Assembly: GCF_013041805.1 (NCBI RefSeq)
Contig: NZ_JABDRI010000074.1
Location: 1-64,000 of the forward strand
Reading direction: 5' to 3'
DNA: 64,000 bases
Source: Lutibacter sp.
Lineage (GTDB): Bacteria; Bacteroidota; Bacteroidia; Flavobacteriales; Flavobacteriaceae
Shown here: piece after piece, positions 17,550 through 26,595 of the stretch
Layout of the letters: each line of letters starts with the position of its first letter
Numbering within the stretch: the stretch's first letter is position 1
Position numbers and translations under genes: made by a program
Notes under the pieces: generated by a model
Told to the model about the DNA's origin: nothing
The model's input: only the letters and a program-made list of their open reading frames with translations
Databases searched by the model: none

Positions 17550-17594
17550 AATACAAAAATAAATGAATCATTAAATTATACTAAAATATTCATG

Positions 17595-17602
17595 TAATTT
17601 TG
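17595..17602 (+). promoter_or_regulatory. -7 promoter element for the DUF493 gene
   Basis: TAATTTTG fits the TAnnTTTG consensus in the divergent intergenic region, 60 bases before the ATG at 17663. Confidence 0.4.
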
Positions 17603-17662
17603 TCATTTAAATATTAACAAAAGTTAATGCTTAACATGTTTAAGTAATTATCATAGATAAAA

Positions 17663-17944
17663 ATGGATAAAAGAGATCAGTTTTATAAAAAATTAAAGAA
17701 AAAATTAAAGAAAGATACTGTATTTCCTTCAAAATATCTTTTCAAGTTTATAGTTCCTTCAGATGATGATAAAATTAAGCAGGTAGAAGATTTATTTGAT
17801 TTTACCGGTGCTGTAATTACGAAAACTTCTTCTAAAACAGGTAAATATATTAGTATATCAGTACTTGTTGTTATGAAAAAAGCAGACGACATTATTTTAA
17901 AGTACAAACAAGCTGAAAAAGTAGAAGGTATAATATCTTTGTGA
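17663..17944 (+). CDS. DUF493 family protein
   Basis: 93 residues, cytoplasmic, with an ACT-like ferredoxin fold of the YbeD/DUF493 type: YLFKFIVPSDDDKIKQVEDL, TSSKTGKYISISVLVVMKKA and DDIILKYKQAEKVEGIISL. The function in Bacteroidota is unknown; the proposed role is small-molecule or protein regulation. It is 103 bases before the parvulin genes and probably separate from them. Confidence 0.8.
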   Translation: MDKRDQFYKKLKKKLKKDTVFPSKYLFKFIVPSDDDKIKQVEDLFDFTGAVITKTSSKTGKYISISVLVVMKKADDIILKYKQAEKVEGIISL

Positions 17945-18047
17945 TTCTTTTAACGTCAGGCTTCAAAAATATATAATAAATTGCAATGTTTTTTATTTAA
18001 AATGAGTGTTTTACTTTTCGAATGAATCATATAAATTAGTTGAATAA

Positions 18048-19652
18048 ATGAAATTAAAGTATATACTTTTAATAGTACTTTTTACAGTTTTAAAAGTTTT
18101 TTCACAAGATAATAGTCATGTTTTATTTAAAATAGATGGAGAACCTTATTATTCTGATGAATTTATAAAAGTATATCAAAAAAATTTAAGTTTAGTAACT
18201 GATAATAAGACTAGTATAGATGATTATTTAAAGTTATTTATTGATTATAAATTAAAAGTAAAAGAGGCAAAATTAATTAAGCTCGATACTTTTCAAAAGT
18301 TTAAAAATGAATTAAATCAATATAAAAACAATCTTGTAAAACCTTATTTAAAGGATGAGGAAGTAACAGCAAAGTTGGTAAAAGAAGCTTATGCAAGATT
18401 AAAAAAAGAGGTGCGCGTTAGTCATATTTTAATTTTTCTTAACCAAGATGCAACACCAAAAGATACATTAGAAACTTTCAATAAATTGTTAGAGGCTAGG
18501 AATTTGGTGTTATCTGGTGTTGAATTTGGAGAAGTTGCAAAGCAATACTCCAAAGATCCCACAGTAAATGAAAACTTAGGAGATATAGGTTATTTTACAG
18601 CATTGCAAATGGTATATCCGTTTGAAAATGTAGCATTTACAACTCCATTAGGTGAAATTTCCATGCCCTTCAGAACAAAATTTGGCTACCATATTTTAAA
18701 GGTTTCTGAGATTAGAGATGCCAAAGGAGAAGTGGAAGTTGCTCATATAATGCTTAAAAATCAAAATGAATTGGCGAAAGCAAGAATAGATTCTATATAT
18801 AAATTACTTCAAAATAATTCAATAGATTTTGGAGAATTGGCAAAAAAAGTATCTGAAGATAGAGCAACTGGAATGAAAGGTGGAAAATTGAATAAATTTG
18901 GAAGCGGTAAAATGATTGAGGATTTCTCGAAAGTTGCATTTTCATTAAAAACAGAGGGTGAAATTTCAGCACCATTCAAAACTAAATTCGGATGGCATAT
19001 TGTGAAGTTAATTAAAAAATATCCATTACAAAGTTTTGAGGAATTGGAAGCTAAATTAACGCAAGAAATTGAAAAGGATACCCGTTCTAATTTAATAACT
19101 AAATCTGTTCTAAATAAATTGTTTAAACAATATAGCGTTATTGTAGATAATGGTGCCCTTGAGCAGTTTAATAATGAGGATTGGGATACTCATTCTGAAA
19201 ATTTTAATAAAAATTTACTAAATATTAATGGTGATTCAATTCCACAAACCAAGTTTATCACTTATTTAAAAACGGTTAAAGCTAGTTCTGTTAAAAAAGC
19301 GTTTGATGCATTTACTGAAAAAGAAGTGTTGTATTATTTTAAAGACCATATAGAAGATTCAAATGCTAATTTCAGGGATGCTTATAAAGAGTTTAAAGAA
19401 GGATTGCTACTTTTTGATTTATTAGAAAAAGAAGTATGGGATAAAGCAAAAGATAGTTTGGGTATCTCAACATATTATATTGAAAATAAAGAACAGAAAT
19501 ATAAGGGTAAAGAGCTTCAAAGTATAAGAGGAACTGTTATGTCTGAATATCAAAATTATTTAGAGGTTTTATTTTCTAACAAACTTCGAAATAAATATGA
19601 GGTTAAAATTAATAAGAAGGAAAATAAGAGGATAAAAAAATTAAAACTTTAA
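18048..19652 (+). CDS. periplasmic parvulin-type peptidylprolyl isomerase
   Basis: 534 residues with a Sec signal peptide (YILLIVLFTVLKVFSQ). Two parvulin domains are visible, about 120-222 (VRVSHILIFLNQD ... GDIGYFTALQMVYPFENVAF ... FGYHILKV) and 230-325 (VEVAHIMLKNQNE ... GGKLNKFGSGKMIEDFSKVAF ... FGWHIVKL). The helical C-terminal 200 residues may be chaperone-like. It folds outer-membrane proteins in the periplasm, like SurA/PpiD. It is the first of three linked genes of this type (7-base gap to the next). Confidence 0.9.
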   Translation: MKLKYILLIVLFTVLKVFSQDNSHVLFKIDGEPYYSDEFIKVYQKNLSLVTDNKTSIDDYLKLFIDYKLKVKEAKLIKLDTFQKFKNELNQYKNNLVKPYLKDEEVTAKLVKEAYARLKKEVRVSHILIFLNQDATPKDTLETFNKLLEARNLVLSGVEFGEVAKQYSKDPTVNENLGDIGYFTALQMVYPFENVAFTTPLGEISMPFRTKFGYHILKVSEIRDAKGEVEVAHIMLKNQNELAKARIDSIYKLLQNNSIDFGELAKKVSEDRATGMKGGKLNKFGSGKMIEDFSKVAFSLKTEGEISAPFKTKFGWHIVKLIKKYPLQSFEELEAKLTQEIEKDTRSNLITKSVLNKLFKQYSVIVDNGALEQFNNEDWDTHSENFNKNLLNINGDSIPQTKFITYLKTVKASSVKKAFDAFTEKEVLYYFKDHIEDSNANFRDAYKEFKEGLLLFDLLEKEVWDKAKDSLGISTYYIENKEQKYKGKELQSIRGTVMSEYQNYLEVLFSNKLRNKYEVKINKKENKRIKKLKL

Positions 19653-19659
19653 TTTATTT

Positions 19660-20508
19660 ATGAAACGTATTTATTTAGTAATCATACTAGGTGCAATTTT
19701 ACATTCGTGTGATTATTTTACAATTAAAAATGATACTAGGCAGCCGGTTGCAAGAGTTAATGACACCTACTTATACAAGGAAGATTTAAAAAGTATTTTT
19801 GCAAATGATATGAGTCCACAGGATAGTGCCATAATAGCAAATAACTTTATTAATAACTGGATAAAGCAGCATTTATTATTATCAAAGGCTCAAATTAATT
19901 TAAAAAATAGTACAGAAAAATTTGAAGAACTAGTGAAGAGTTATCGCGAAGATTTATTCATTAACTCTTATAAAGAAGCCGTTGTAAAGCAATATTTAGA
20001 CACTGAAATTACAAATGATAATATTGATGAATTTTACGATAAAAATAAACAGAACTTTAAACTAAACGAAGAATTAGTCAAGTTAAAATATATTAAAATC
20101 GGAAAGAATATTTTAAATAAAAACGAGCTCATAAAATTATTTAGATCAACTAAGAAAGATGATTTAGACAGTTTAATAACTAAAGAAATTTATTTAAAAT
20201 CATATCATTTAAATGATTCGATTTGGATCAAGTTTAGTGATGTATTAGCTAAAACTCAAATTTTGAAAGAGGTTGATAAAAAACAGTTATTAAAAAAAGG
20301 AAAATTTATTCAAAAAGAAGATTCATTAAGCTTATATTTGGTCACGATTAAAGATGTATTAGATAGGAATGATATTTCACCTAAAAGTTATATTACACCT
20401 ACAATTAAGCAGATGATTTTACATCAAAGAAAATTATTATTATTAAGAAATATTGAAGAGACATTAATTGATGATGCAAGTAAAAAACAACAATTTGAAA
20501 TTTATTAA
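19660..20508 (+). CDS. SurA-N-like lipoprotein without a visible parvulin domain
   Basis: 282 residues. The signal peptide has a lipobox (LGAILHSC, Cys17). The fold resembles the helical chaperone part of SurA/PrsA proteins: PVARVNDTYLYKEDLKSIF, WIKQHLLLSKAQIN and NIDEFYDKNKQNFKL. I see no parvulin core (no HILI or G-x-G-x-F motifs), so it is likely a non-enzymatic lipid-anchored chaperone. It sits between two double-parvulin genes, 7 bases after the first and 1 base before the start of the next, so the three probably act together in outer-membrane biogenesis. Confidence 0.8.
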   Translation: MKRIYLVIILGAILHSCDYFTIKNDTRQPVARVNDTYLYKEDLKSIFANDMSPQDSAIIANNFINNWIKQHLLLSKAQINLKNSTEKFEELVKSYREDLFINSYKEAVVKQYLDTEITNDNIDEFYDKNKQNFKLNEELVKLKYIKIGKNILNKNELIKLFRSTKKDDLDSLITKEIYLKSYHLNDSIWIKFSDVLAKTQILKEVDKKQLLKKGKFIQKEDSLSLYLVTIKDVLDRNDISPKSYITPTIKQMILHQRKLLLLRNIEETLIDDASKKQQFEIY

Positions 20509-20509
20509 G

Positions 20510-21898
20510 ATGAAGAAATACAGTTTAGGAATAGCGTTTATGCTATTTTTTATGATAACCTATGCCCAAGACAGTTTGAATGTAGGAAATAATAATTTTG
20601 AGCGAATAAAAGTTGATGGAGTTGCCGTAGTTGTGGGTAAAAATATCGTATTAGATTCTGATATTGATAAGTTTAAAAAAGAACTACAGCAAAGAGTTGA
20701 GGGAAAAGTGGATATTTCAGATTGTGAAATGTTAGAAGAACTCATGTTGCAAAAGTTACTTGCTCATCATGCAGTAATAGACAGTGTTATTGTTACAGAT
20801 GCTGAAATTAATAGTGAAGTTCAACGGAATATAGCTTATTTTACTCAGCAATTAGGAGCTATAGAAAAGGTAGTTGAAATGTATGGTTTTAACGATGAAG
20901 AAGATTTAAGAAAAGAATTATATGAAATTCAAAAAGAGCAATTACTAATTCGTCAGGAAAGATCAAGTATTACAGAAAAAGTAAGTGTTACACCTGAGGA
21001 AGTTAGAACCTATTTCAAAAACTTGGAAAAGGACAATAACCTTCCTGAATTTAGTGCTGAAATTGAATTAGCCCAAATTGTTAAAATTGTAAAGCCTTCA
21101 GAAGAAGAAATAAACAGGGTAATTGATAAACTTAATGTTATAAAAAAGGAAATTGAAGACGGTTTTAGTTTTAACCTTAAAGCAATTATAAATTCAGATG
21201 ATCCTGCAGTATCAGGAAATGGAGAAGGAGCAGGAGGTAAGTATACAATTACACGTGAGAGTGGCTTTATTAAAGAATTTAAAGAGGTTGCGTTTAGTTT
21301 AGATGAAGGAGAAATTTCAGAACCATTTGAATCTGGTTTTGGGTATCATATTATCCAAGTTGAAAAAATTAAAGGTCAAGAAAGAGATGCTCGTCATATT
21401 CTAATTCAGCCAAAAGTAAGTCCATCTGAGCTAAAAGCCTCAAAAGACGAATTGGCAAGGATTAGAACAGCTATTTTGAATGGAGATATTACTTTTGAAG
21501 AAGCTGTGGCAAAGTATTCAGAAGATAAAGAAACTAAAAATAATAAAGGTTTAATCTTAAATCCTCAAACTAATGATACTCGTTTTAATTTAACTCGGAT
21601 GGATCCTACACTTTACGGACGTGTTAGTAATTTAGTAGGAGGAGAGATTACAGAACCTTATTATGATGAAATAAGAGGTGGAGAAAAAATGCATAAAATA
21701 ATTTTACTTAAAAGTAGGGAAGAAGCCCACACTGCTAGTTTCACAAAAGATTATGAGAAAATACAACAATTAACATTACAGAAAAAACAAGAAGAAACCA
21801 TTGATAAATGGTCAAAAGTTAAAATTCAAGATACTTACATAAAAATTAATAAAGATTTTAAGAAATGTGAGTTTAAAAATAATTGGAAAAAAGAATAA
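20510..21898 (+). CDS. SurA-like peptidylprolyl isomerase
   Basis: 462 residues counted from the ATG at 20510, which gives a clean signal peptide (MKKYSLGIAFMLFFMITYAQ). An earlier in-frame start at 20468 would put 14 extra residues ahead of it and overlap the upstream gene. A SurA N-terminal region (KVDGVAVVVGKNIVLDSDID) is followed by two parvulin-like domains, about 185-290 (IELAQIVKI ... FGYHIIQVEKI) and 295-395 (DARHILIQPK). This organisation is that of SurA, the periplasmic chaperone for beta-barrel proteins. It is the last of the three parvulin-family genes, with a moxR-like gene 6 bases downstream. Confidence 0.9.
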   Translation: MKKYSLGIAFMLFFMITYAQDSLNVGNNNFERIKVDGVAVVVGKNIVLDSDIDKFKKELQQRVEGKVDISDCEMLEELMLQKLLAHHAVIDSVIVTDAEINSEVQRNIAYFTQQLGAIEKVVEMYGFNDEEDLRKELYEIQKEQLLIRQERSSITEKVSVTPEEVRTYFKNLEKDNNLPEFSAEIELAQIVKIVKPSEEEINRVIDKLNVIKKEIEDGFSFNLKAIINSDDPAVSGNGEGAGGKYTITRESGFIKEFKEVAFSLDEGEISEPFESGFGYHIIQVEKIKGQERDARHILIQPKVSPSELKASKDELARIRTAILNGDITFEEAVAKYSEDKETKNNKGLILNPQTNDTRFNLTRMDPTLYGRVSNLVGGEITEPYYDEIRGGEKMHKIILLKSREEAHTASFTKDYEKIQQLTLQKKQEETIDKWSKVKIQDTYIKINKDFKKCEFKNNWKKE

Positions 21899-21904
21899 TA
21901 TACG

Positions 21905-22858
21905 ATGTCTGATGTTACTGCATTAAAAGAATTAGTGAAAAAATACAAAGCTTTAAAGCAAGAAATTAGTAAAGTAATAATTGGTCAAAATGAAGCTGTT
22001 GAACATATTTTATTGTCAATTTTAAGTGGAGGTCATTCGCTTTTAATTGGAGTTCCAGGTTTAGCTAAGACTTTAATTGTACATACTATTGCAGAATCTT
22101 TAGGGTTGGATTTTAAGCGAATTCAATTTACTCCAGATTTAATGCCTTCTGATATTCTAGGAAGTGAAATATTAGATGAAACCACACATTTTAAGTTTAT
22201 AAAAGGGCCAATTTTCAGTAATATTATTTTAGCTGATGAAATAAATAGAACGCCCCCAAAAACACAAGCAGCATTGTTAGAAGCTATGCAAGAACGGACT
22301 GTTACTGTAGCAGGCCATCATTATGAACTTTCAAAACCGTTTTTTGTATTAGCCACCCAAAACCCTATTGAGCAAGAAGGTACCTACCCTTTACCAGAAG
22401 CACAATTAGATAGGTTTATGTTTTCAATAAATTTAGAATATCCAAGTTTTAATGAAGAAGTTGCTGTTGTAAAAAGTACAACAAATGATGAAAAGCCAGT
22501 TATTAATGCTTTATTATCATCAGAAGAAATTAATAATTTTCAACACTTGATTAGAAGAATTCCTGTTGCTGATAATGTGATTGAATATGCGGTAAAGTTA
22601 GTTTCAAAAACAAGACCAAATTCAGAAAATGCACCTGAGATTGTAAGTAATTATATTGATTGGGGAGCAGGTCCTAGAGCTTCGCAAAACCTTATTTTAG
22701 GAGCCAAAGCTAATGCTGCAGTTCATGGAAAATATTCTCCAGATATTGAAGATGTTCAAGCTGTAGCTTATTCAATTTTAAAACATCGAATTGTTAAAAA
22801 TTATAAAGCAGAAGCAGAAGGTATTTCTGAAAAACAAATTATTGAATCGCTGTTCTAA
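21905..22858 (+). CDS. MoxR-family AAA+ ATPase
   Basis: 317 residues. Walker A is GVPGLAKT, Walker B/sensor are ILADEINRTPPKTQAALLEAMQE and FVLATQNPIEQEGTYPLPEA, and the arginine-finger/lid region includes LDRFMFS. MoxR ATPases are chaperones that usually work with VWA or DUF58 proteins encoded beside them. Here no such partner follows; the next genes are on the other strand. Position just after the SurA-like genes suggests a link to envelope protein assembly, but this is inference. The 3' end overlaps rsmD by 4 bases. Confidence 0.92.
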   Translation: MSDVTALKELVKKYKALKQEISKVIIGQNEAVEHILLSILSGGHSLLIGVPGLAKTLIVHTIAESLGLDFKRIQFTPDLMPSDILGSEILDETTHFKFIKGPIFSNIILADEINRTPPKTQAALLEAMQERTVTVAGHHYELSKPFFVLATQNPIEQEGTYPLPEAQLDRFMFSINLEYPSFNEEVAVVKSTTNDEKPVINALLSSEEINNFQHLIRRIPVADNVIEYAVKLVSKTRPNSENAPEIVSNYIDWGAGPRASQNLILGAKANAAVHGKYSPDIEDVQAVAYSILKHRIVKNYKAEAEGISEKQIIESLF

Positions 22859-23403
22859 GAGGAAGCCTCTTTTTCAAAAAAGCTAAACATATTACCTCCA
22901 TATTTTTTAGAGTAATTATAAAATGGATGACCCGACAAATCAGTATGTTTAGAGTGCTCAACAATCAGTATCCCATCCTCATTTAGTAACTCTTTATTAA
23001 AAATTAGATCCACTATTTTTTCAAATAAATTTACTTCAAATTCATAAGGTGGATCTGCAAAGATAATATCAAATTTAGCAGTAGATTTTTCTAAATACTT
23101 GAATACATCACTTTTTATCGTATGAATTGATAAATCTAGCGCTTTAGAAGTTGCATTTATATATTTTATACAACCAAAATGTTGGTCTACTGCAGTAATA
23201 TTCTCTGTACCTCTAGAACCAAATTCAAAACTTATATTTCCCGTTCCTGAAAATAGATCTAATACACTAATATTGTTAAAATAATATGCATTGTTAAGGA
23301 TATTAAACAAAGCTTCTTTCGCCATATCAGTTGTTGGTCTAACTGGTAAGTTCTTTGGTGCAGTTAAACGTTTACTTTTATGCTTTCCCGATATGATTCG
23401 CAT
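22855..23403 (-). CDS. rsmD: 16S rRNA (guanine966-N2)-methyltransferase
   Basis: 182 residues. MRIISGKHKSKRLTAPKNLP followed by RPTTDMAKEALFNIL is the characteristic start. The SAM-binding motif is VLDLFSGTGNISFE and the catalytic NPPY-type motif is FADPPYE. It methylates G966 of 16S rRNA. The gene lies 3 bases after the DUF3822 gene on the same strand, a pairing common in Flavobacteriia. Confidence 0.95.
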   Translation of the reverse strand: MRIISGKHKSKRLTAPKNLPVRPTTDMAKEALFNILNNAYYFNNISVLDLFSGTGNISFEFGSRGTENITAVDQHFGCIKYINATSKALDLSIHTIKSDVFKYLEKSTAKFDIIFADPPYEFEVNLFEKIVDLIFNKELLNEDGILIVEHSKHTDLSGHPFYNYSKKYGGNMFSFFEKEASS

Positions 23404-23406
23404 TTT

Positions 23407-24246
23407 TTATAATTGATTTAATAATGTAAAGTGTGAGTGAGCTGAAATATGATTTAGTTCTGAAGGAAAATTAGTTGGTTTATAAAAGCTAATATTTCTG
23501 ACGTATTGAAATAATATAGTATATAATTCAGAATCTTTTTCAATATCACCTAAAAGAACTAAATTAAATTCTTCAGGATTTAAATTTAGCTGTTCAGCTA
23601 TAAATAAGATATAATATATAAAATCTTCTTTTGTTGAAAAATTAAAAGAATTAAATAGAATGAATTTTCCTTTCTTAAGAACAACAATTTCAAAGTTATT
23701 TGAAGCTACGTTTACAAAGCAAAAATCATCTTCTTTATGTTTATAAAAATTCAATAATTTTTCTATTAATATGGTTGATGAATGTTTGTAAATAAATGAT
23801 CCATAAGTGTCTAACAAAAAATTATTGATATTTATAAATGGTATGTATACGTTTACAATATCAGAATTATATATTTCATCAATAGTAATATAATCGTCTT
23901 CAAGAACTTTAACCGTATGCTCGAGATATTTAGATAGATTCTTTCTATCTAAAAATACATTAGGAACTTGTGAAACTAAATTATTTGAATGAACAACACT
24001 AACAGAATCATACTTGTTCCGCAGCATTGGCACTTGCCGGTATAACTTTTCTAGTAATTCTAAATGTTTATATGGAGAGGTGCAATTTTGAAATTCGTAA
24101 ACAGCAAAGATGCCTATTTCTTCTTGAATTTTATTATATATACAAAAAGAAAATCCATCCAAACTAAGTTGGATGGATAAATGATTTTCTAGCAGATTTA
24201 AAAAATCTACGTTTTTATTCGTTATCTTGATTATCTCCTTTATCAT
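23407..24246 (-). CDS. DUF3822 family protein
   Basis: 279 residues from the preferred ATG at 24246. The longer frame back to 24294 lies inside the upstream gene and is unlikely. The sequence HLSIQLSLDGFSFCIYN is the family hallmark, followed by an actin/hexokinase-like duplicated fold (LDTYGSFIYKHSSTILIEKLL; FCFVNVASNNFEIVVLKKGK; EFNLVLLGDIEKDSELY). The function is unknown, though the pattern resembles ASKHA-type ATPase pseudo-folds. It is next to rsmD. The start overlaps the previous gene by 32 bases. Confidence 0.75.
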   Translation of the reverse strand: MIKEIIKITNKNVDFLNLLENHLSIQLSLDGFSFCIYNKIQEEIGIFAVYEFQNCTSPYKHLELLEKLYRQVPMLRNKYDSVSVVHSNNLVSQVPNVFLDRKNLSKYLEHTVKVLEDDYITIDEIYNSDIVNVYIPFININNFLLDTYGSFIYKHSSTILIEKLLNFYKHKEDDFCFVNVASNNFEIVVLKKGKFILFNSFNFSTKEDFIYYILFIAEQLNLNPEEFNLVLLGDIEKDSELYTILFQYVRNISFYKPTNFPSELNHISAHSHFTLLNQL

Positions 24247-24943
24247 AGAATGGAGGCCAATTACCATCTTCACTAACTTCACCCAAAGAACCAACTCTTA
24301 TAAACTCTCCTCTAACTTCCTCTCCACCAATTGCTTCTTTCTCTTGTTTAATTAAATTATAATCCATTCCCTTTAAAATAAGAGCTTTATCAACTTTTAT
24401 TTCAAATACAGGAGCTTTTAAACCAGCTATTTTTTCTATTTCGCCAATTTCAATTTTAAACTGTTGATCAGTACCAGGAATGTTTAACATATTTTTATAG
24501 TCTAATCCTGCAAATCGAAGTTTTACAGCTTCATATCCAATTGTATCAACAACTCTTTCTTCAATTTCTTTGGTAATCCCACCACCAACATCAATAGTTT
24601 TAGGAACATTTCTAGTTTGTGTTAGTGCAAATTGAGCAGTGTCTATAAACTGAATTAACCCTTCTCCATTTGAAGTATATTTACCCGTAACTTTCTTATG
24701 AGCAACTTGAGCATCACGAAGAATTTTCATTTTCTTAATTACTGCTGCATACTTAATTTTTTTCTCTTTATTAAATTGAACAGGCTTTTGAATTTCAAAA
24801 TTGATTTTATAAACCAAAAATGCAGCTAGTGCAATTAAAACGATTGATACAATCCAATGCAATTTTCTTGGAATAAAATTTACAATTGCATAAGCTAAAA
24901 AACCAGTAACTACAATACCAGCTAATATAATCAAAAAGGTCAT
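24215..24943 (-). CDS. conserved membrane-anchored hypothetical protein
   Basis: 242 residues with two N-terminal hydrophobic segments (about 2-24 and 29-47), then a soluble part. KKIKYAAVIKKMKILRDAQVAHKKVTGKY resembles the start of a pseudopilin-like helix that reads into a small beta domain. Further on are DTIGYEAVKLRFAGLDY and VFEIKVDKALILKGMDYN. No enzymatic motif is seen. It is first in a minus-strand group with DUF3822 and rsmD. I cannot name a function. Confidence 0.65.
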   Translation of the reverse strand: MTFLIILAGIVVTGFLAYAIVNFIPRKLHWIVSIVLIALAAFLVYKINFEIQKPVQFNKEKKIKYAAVIKKMKILRDAQVAHKKVTGKYTSNGEGLIQFIDTAQFALTQTRNVPKTIDVGGGITKEIEERVVDTIGYEAVKLRFAGLDYKNMLNIPGTDQQFKIEIGEIEKIAGLKAPVFEIKVDKALILKGMDYNLIKQEKEAIGGEEVRGEFIRVGSLGEVSEDGNWPPFYDKGDNQDNE

Positions 24944-25024
24944 AATTTAATTGTTTTAATATGTGTGTACGCAAATCTACAAATTTTTTTTAATGAGAAA
25001 AATTTTTAGGCATAAATCAATTTG

Positions 25025-25032
25025 TATATTTG
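25025..25032 (+). promoter_or_regulatory. -7 promoter element for the RecD-like helicase
   Basis: TATATTTG lies 15 bases before the ATG at 25048. If used, the leader would be only about 8 bases. Confidence 0.45.
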
Positions 25033-25047
25033 ACATTTATTTTAAAT

Positions 25048-26475
25048 ATGACAAAATCTGCGCCTGAATTTTACCAAGAAATTATAGAAAAATTCCCTTT
25101 CGAGCCTACAAATTCTCAAGATGTGTTATTAATTAAATTATCTGAATTTATTTTTGGAAATGATACTGATGCATTATTTTTGATAAAAGGTTATGCAGGA
25201 ACCGGTAAAACCACTACAATTAGTACAGTTGTTAATAATCTATGGCGAGCTGGTAAAAAGGCAGTTTTGCTTGCTCCAACTGGTAGAGCAGCAAAAGTTA
25301 TATCAGGATATTCTAAACGACAAGCATTTACAATTCATAAAAAAATTTATTTTCCAAAAAAAAATAAAGCAGGTGGAGTAGATTTTACATTACAAACAAA
25401 TAAACATACAAATACATTATTTATAGTTGATGAGGCGTCTATGATTCCTGATTCACCCGTAGGATCAAAATTATTTGAAAATGGCTCATTACTAGATGAT
25501 TTAATGTCTTACGTTTATTCTGGAGTGCATTGCAAATTAATACTTATCGGAGATACTGCACAATTACCGCCAGTTAAGTTAGATATAAGTCCGGCATTAG
25601 ATGCAAATAAATTAGCGCTTAACTACAATAAAAATATTACAGAAATTGAATTAAGTGAAGTAATGCGTCAGCATGAAGATTCAGGAATTTTATTAAACGC
25701 TACTGAACTTCGCTTAATTTTGGGAAATAATGGTTTTACTAATTTTACATTTCGATTAGGTTTCCCTGATTTAATTAGACTAATAGATGGTTATGAAATT
25801 GAAGACGCAATAACAACTGCTTATGATCATATTGGAGTGGAGGATACTGCTTTTATAGTTCGATCTAATAAAAGAGCGAATCAATACAATCAACAAATTA
25901 GAAGCAAAATAAGAGGTCAGGAAAATGAGATTTCAACAGGCGATTATGTTATGGTTGTTAAGAACAACTATTTTTGGTTGAAAGACTCTAGCGAAGCTGG
26001 TTTTATAGCAAATGGGGATATTTGCGAGATATTAGAAATCTTTAATATTAAAGAATTATACGGTTTTAATTTTGCCGAAGTAAAAGTGCGTATGATTGAT
26101 TATCCAAATCAAAAACCATTTGAAACAGTTTTGTTGTTAGATACACTTACTTCTGAATCACCGTCACTTTCGTATGAAGAATCCAACAGATTGTACCATG
26201 AAGTAGGAAAGGATTTTTCACATGAAAAATCTAAATACAAACAATTATTAGGGATCAAAAAAAGTAAATATTTTAATGCTTTACAGGTTAAATTTTCATA
26301 CGCAGTTACTTGTCATAAATCTCAAGGTGGACAATGGAAAACTGTATTTATTGAGCAGCCATATTTACCTGAAGGTCAAAATATTAATTATTTAAGATGG
26401 TTGTATACTGCAATTACAAGAGCGCAGGAAAAGGTATATTTAATTGGATTTAAAGAAGATTTTTTTGAAGAATAG
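25048..26475 (+). CDS. RecD-like ATP-dependent DNA helicase
   Basis: 475 residues from the ATG at 25048; an upstream in-frame TTG lies inside the probable -7 box. Motif I is IKGYAGTGKTTTIST, Ia LLAPTGRAAKV, II FIVDEASMI, III LIGDTAQLPPV, and the C-terminal UvrD_C_2-type motif is YAVTCHKSQGGQW followed by LYTAITRAQEKVYLIG. Superfamily 1B, related to RecD2 but lacking its long N-terminal region. Probable role in DNA repair or recombination. Monocistronic. Confidence 0.9.
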   Translation: MTKSAPEFYQEIIEKFPFEPTNSQDVLLIKLSEFIFGNDTDALFLIKGYAGTGKTTTISTVVNNLWRAGKKAVLLAPTGRAAKVISGYSKRQAFTIHKKIYFPKKNKAGGVDFTLQTNKHTNTLFIVDEASMIPDSPVGSKLFENGSLLDDLMSYVYSGVHCKLILIGDTAQLPPVKLDISPALDANKLALNYNKNITEIELSEVMRQHEDSGILLNATELRLILGNNGFTNFTFRLGFPDLIRLIDGYEIEDAITTAYDHIGVEDTAFIVRSNKRANQYNQQIRSKIRGQENEISTGDYVMVVKNNYFWLKDSSEAGFIANGDICEILEIFNIKELYGFNFAEVKVRMIDYPNQKPFETVLLLDTLTSESPSLSYEESNRLYHEVGKDFSHEKSKYKQLLGIKKSKYFNALQVKFSYAVTCHKSQGGQWKTVFIEQPYLPEGQNINYLRWLYTAITRAQEKVYLIGFKEDFFEE

Positions 26476-26562
26476 AATTATTAGAGCTTTTGAAGTTATT
26501 TTTAACGTATTAATTGTTACATTAATATTATCGAAAATTCAGAAATTGACTCATAAATAGTC

Positions 26563-26570
26563 TATTTTTG
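26563..26570 (+). promoter_or_regulatory. -7 promoter element for the oligopeptidase gene
   Basis: TATTTTTG, a match to TAnnTTTG, 25 bases before the ATG at 26596. Confidence 0.45.
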
Positions 26571-26595
26571 CCCATCAGAAATTTATATAGAATAA

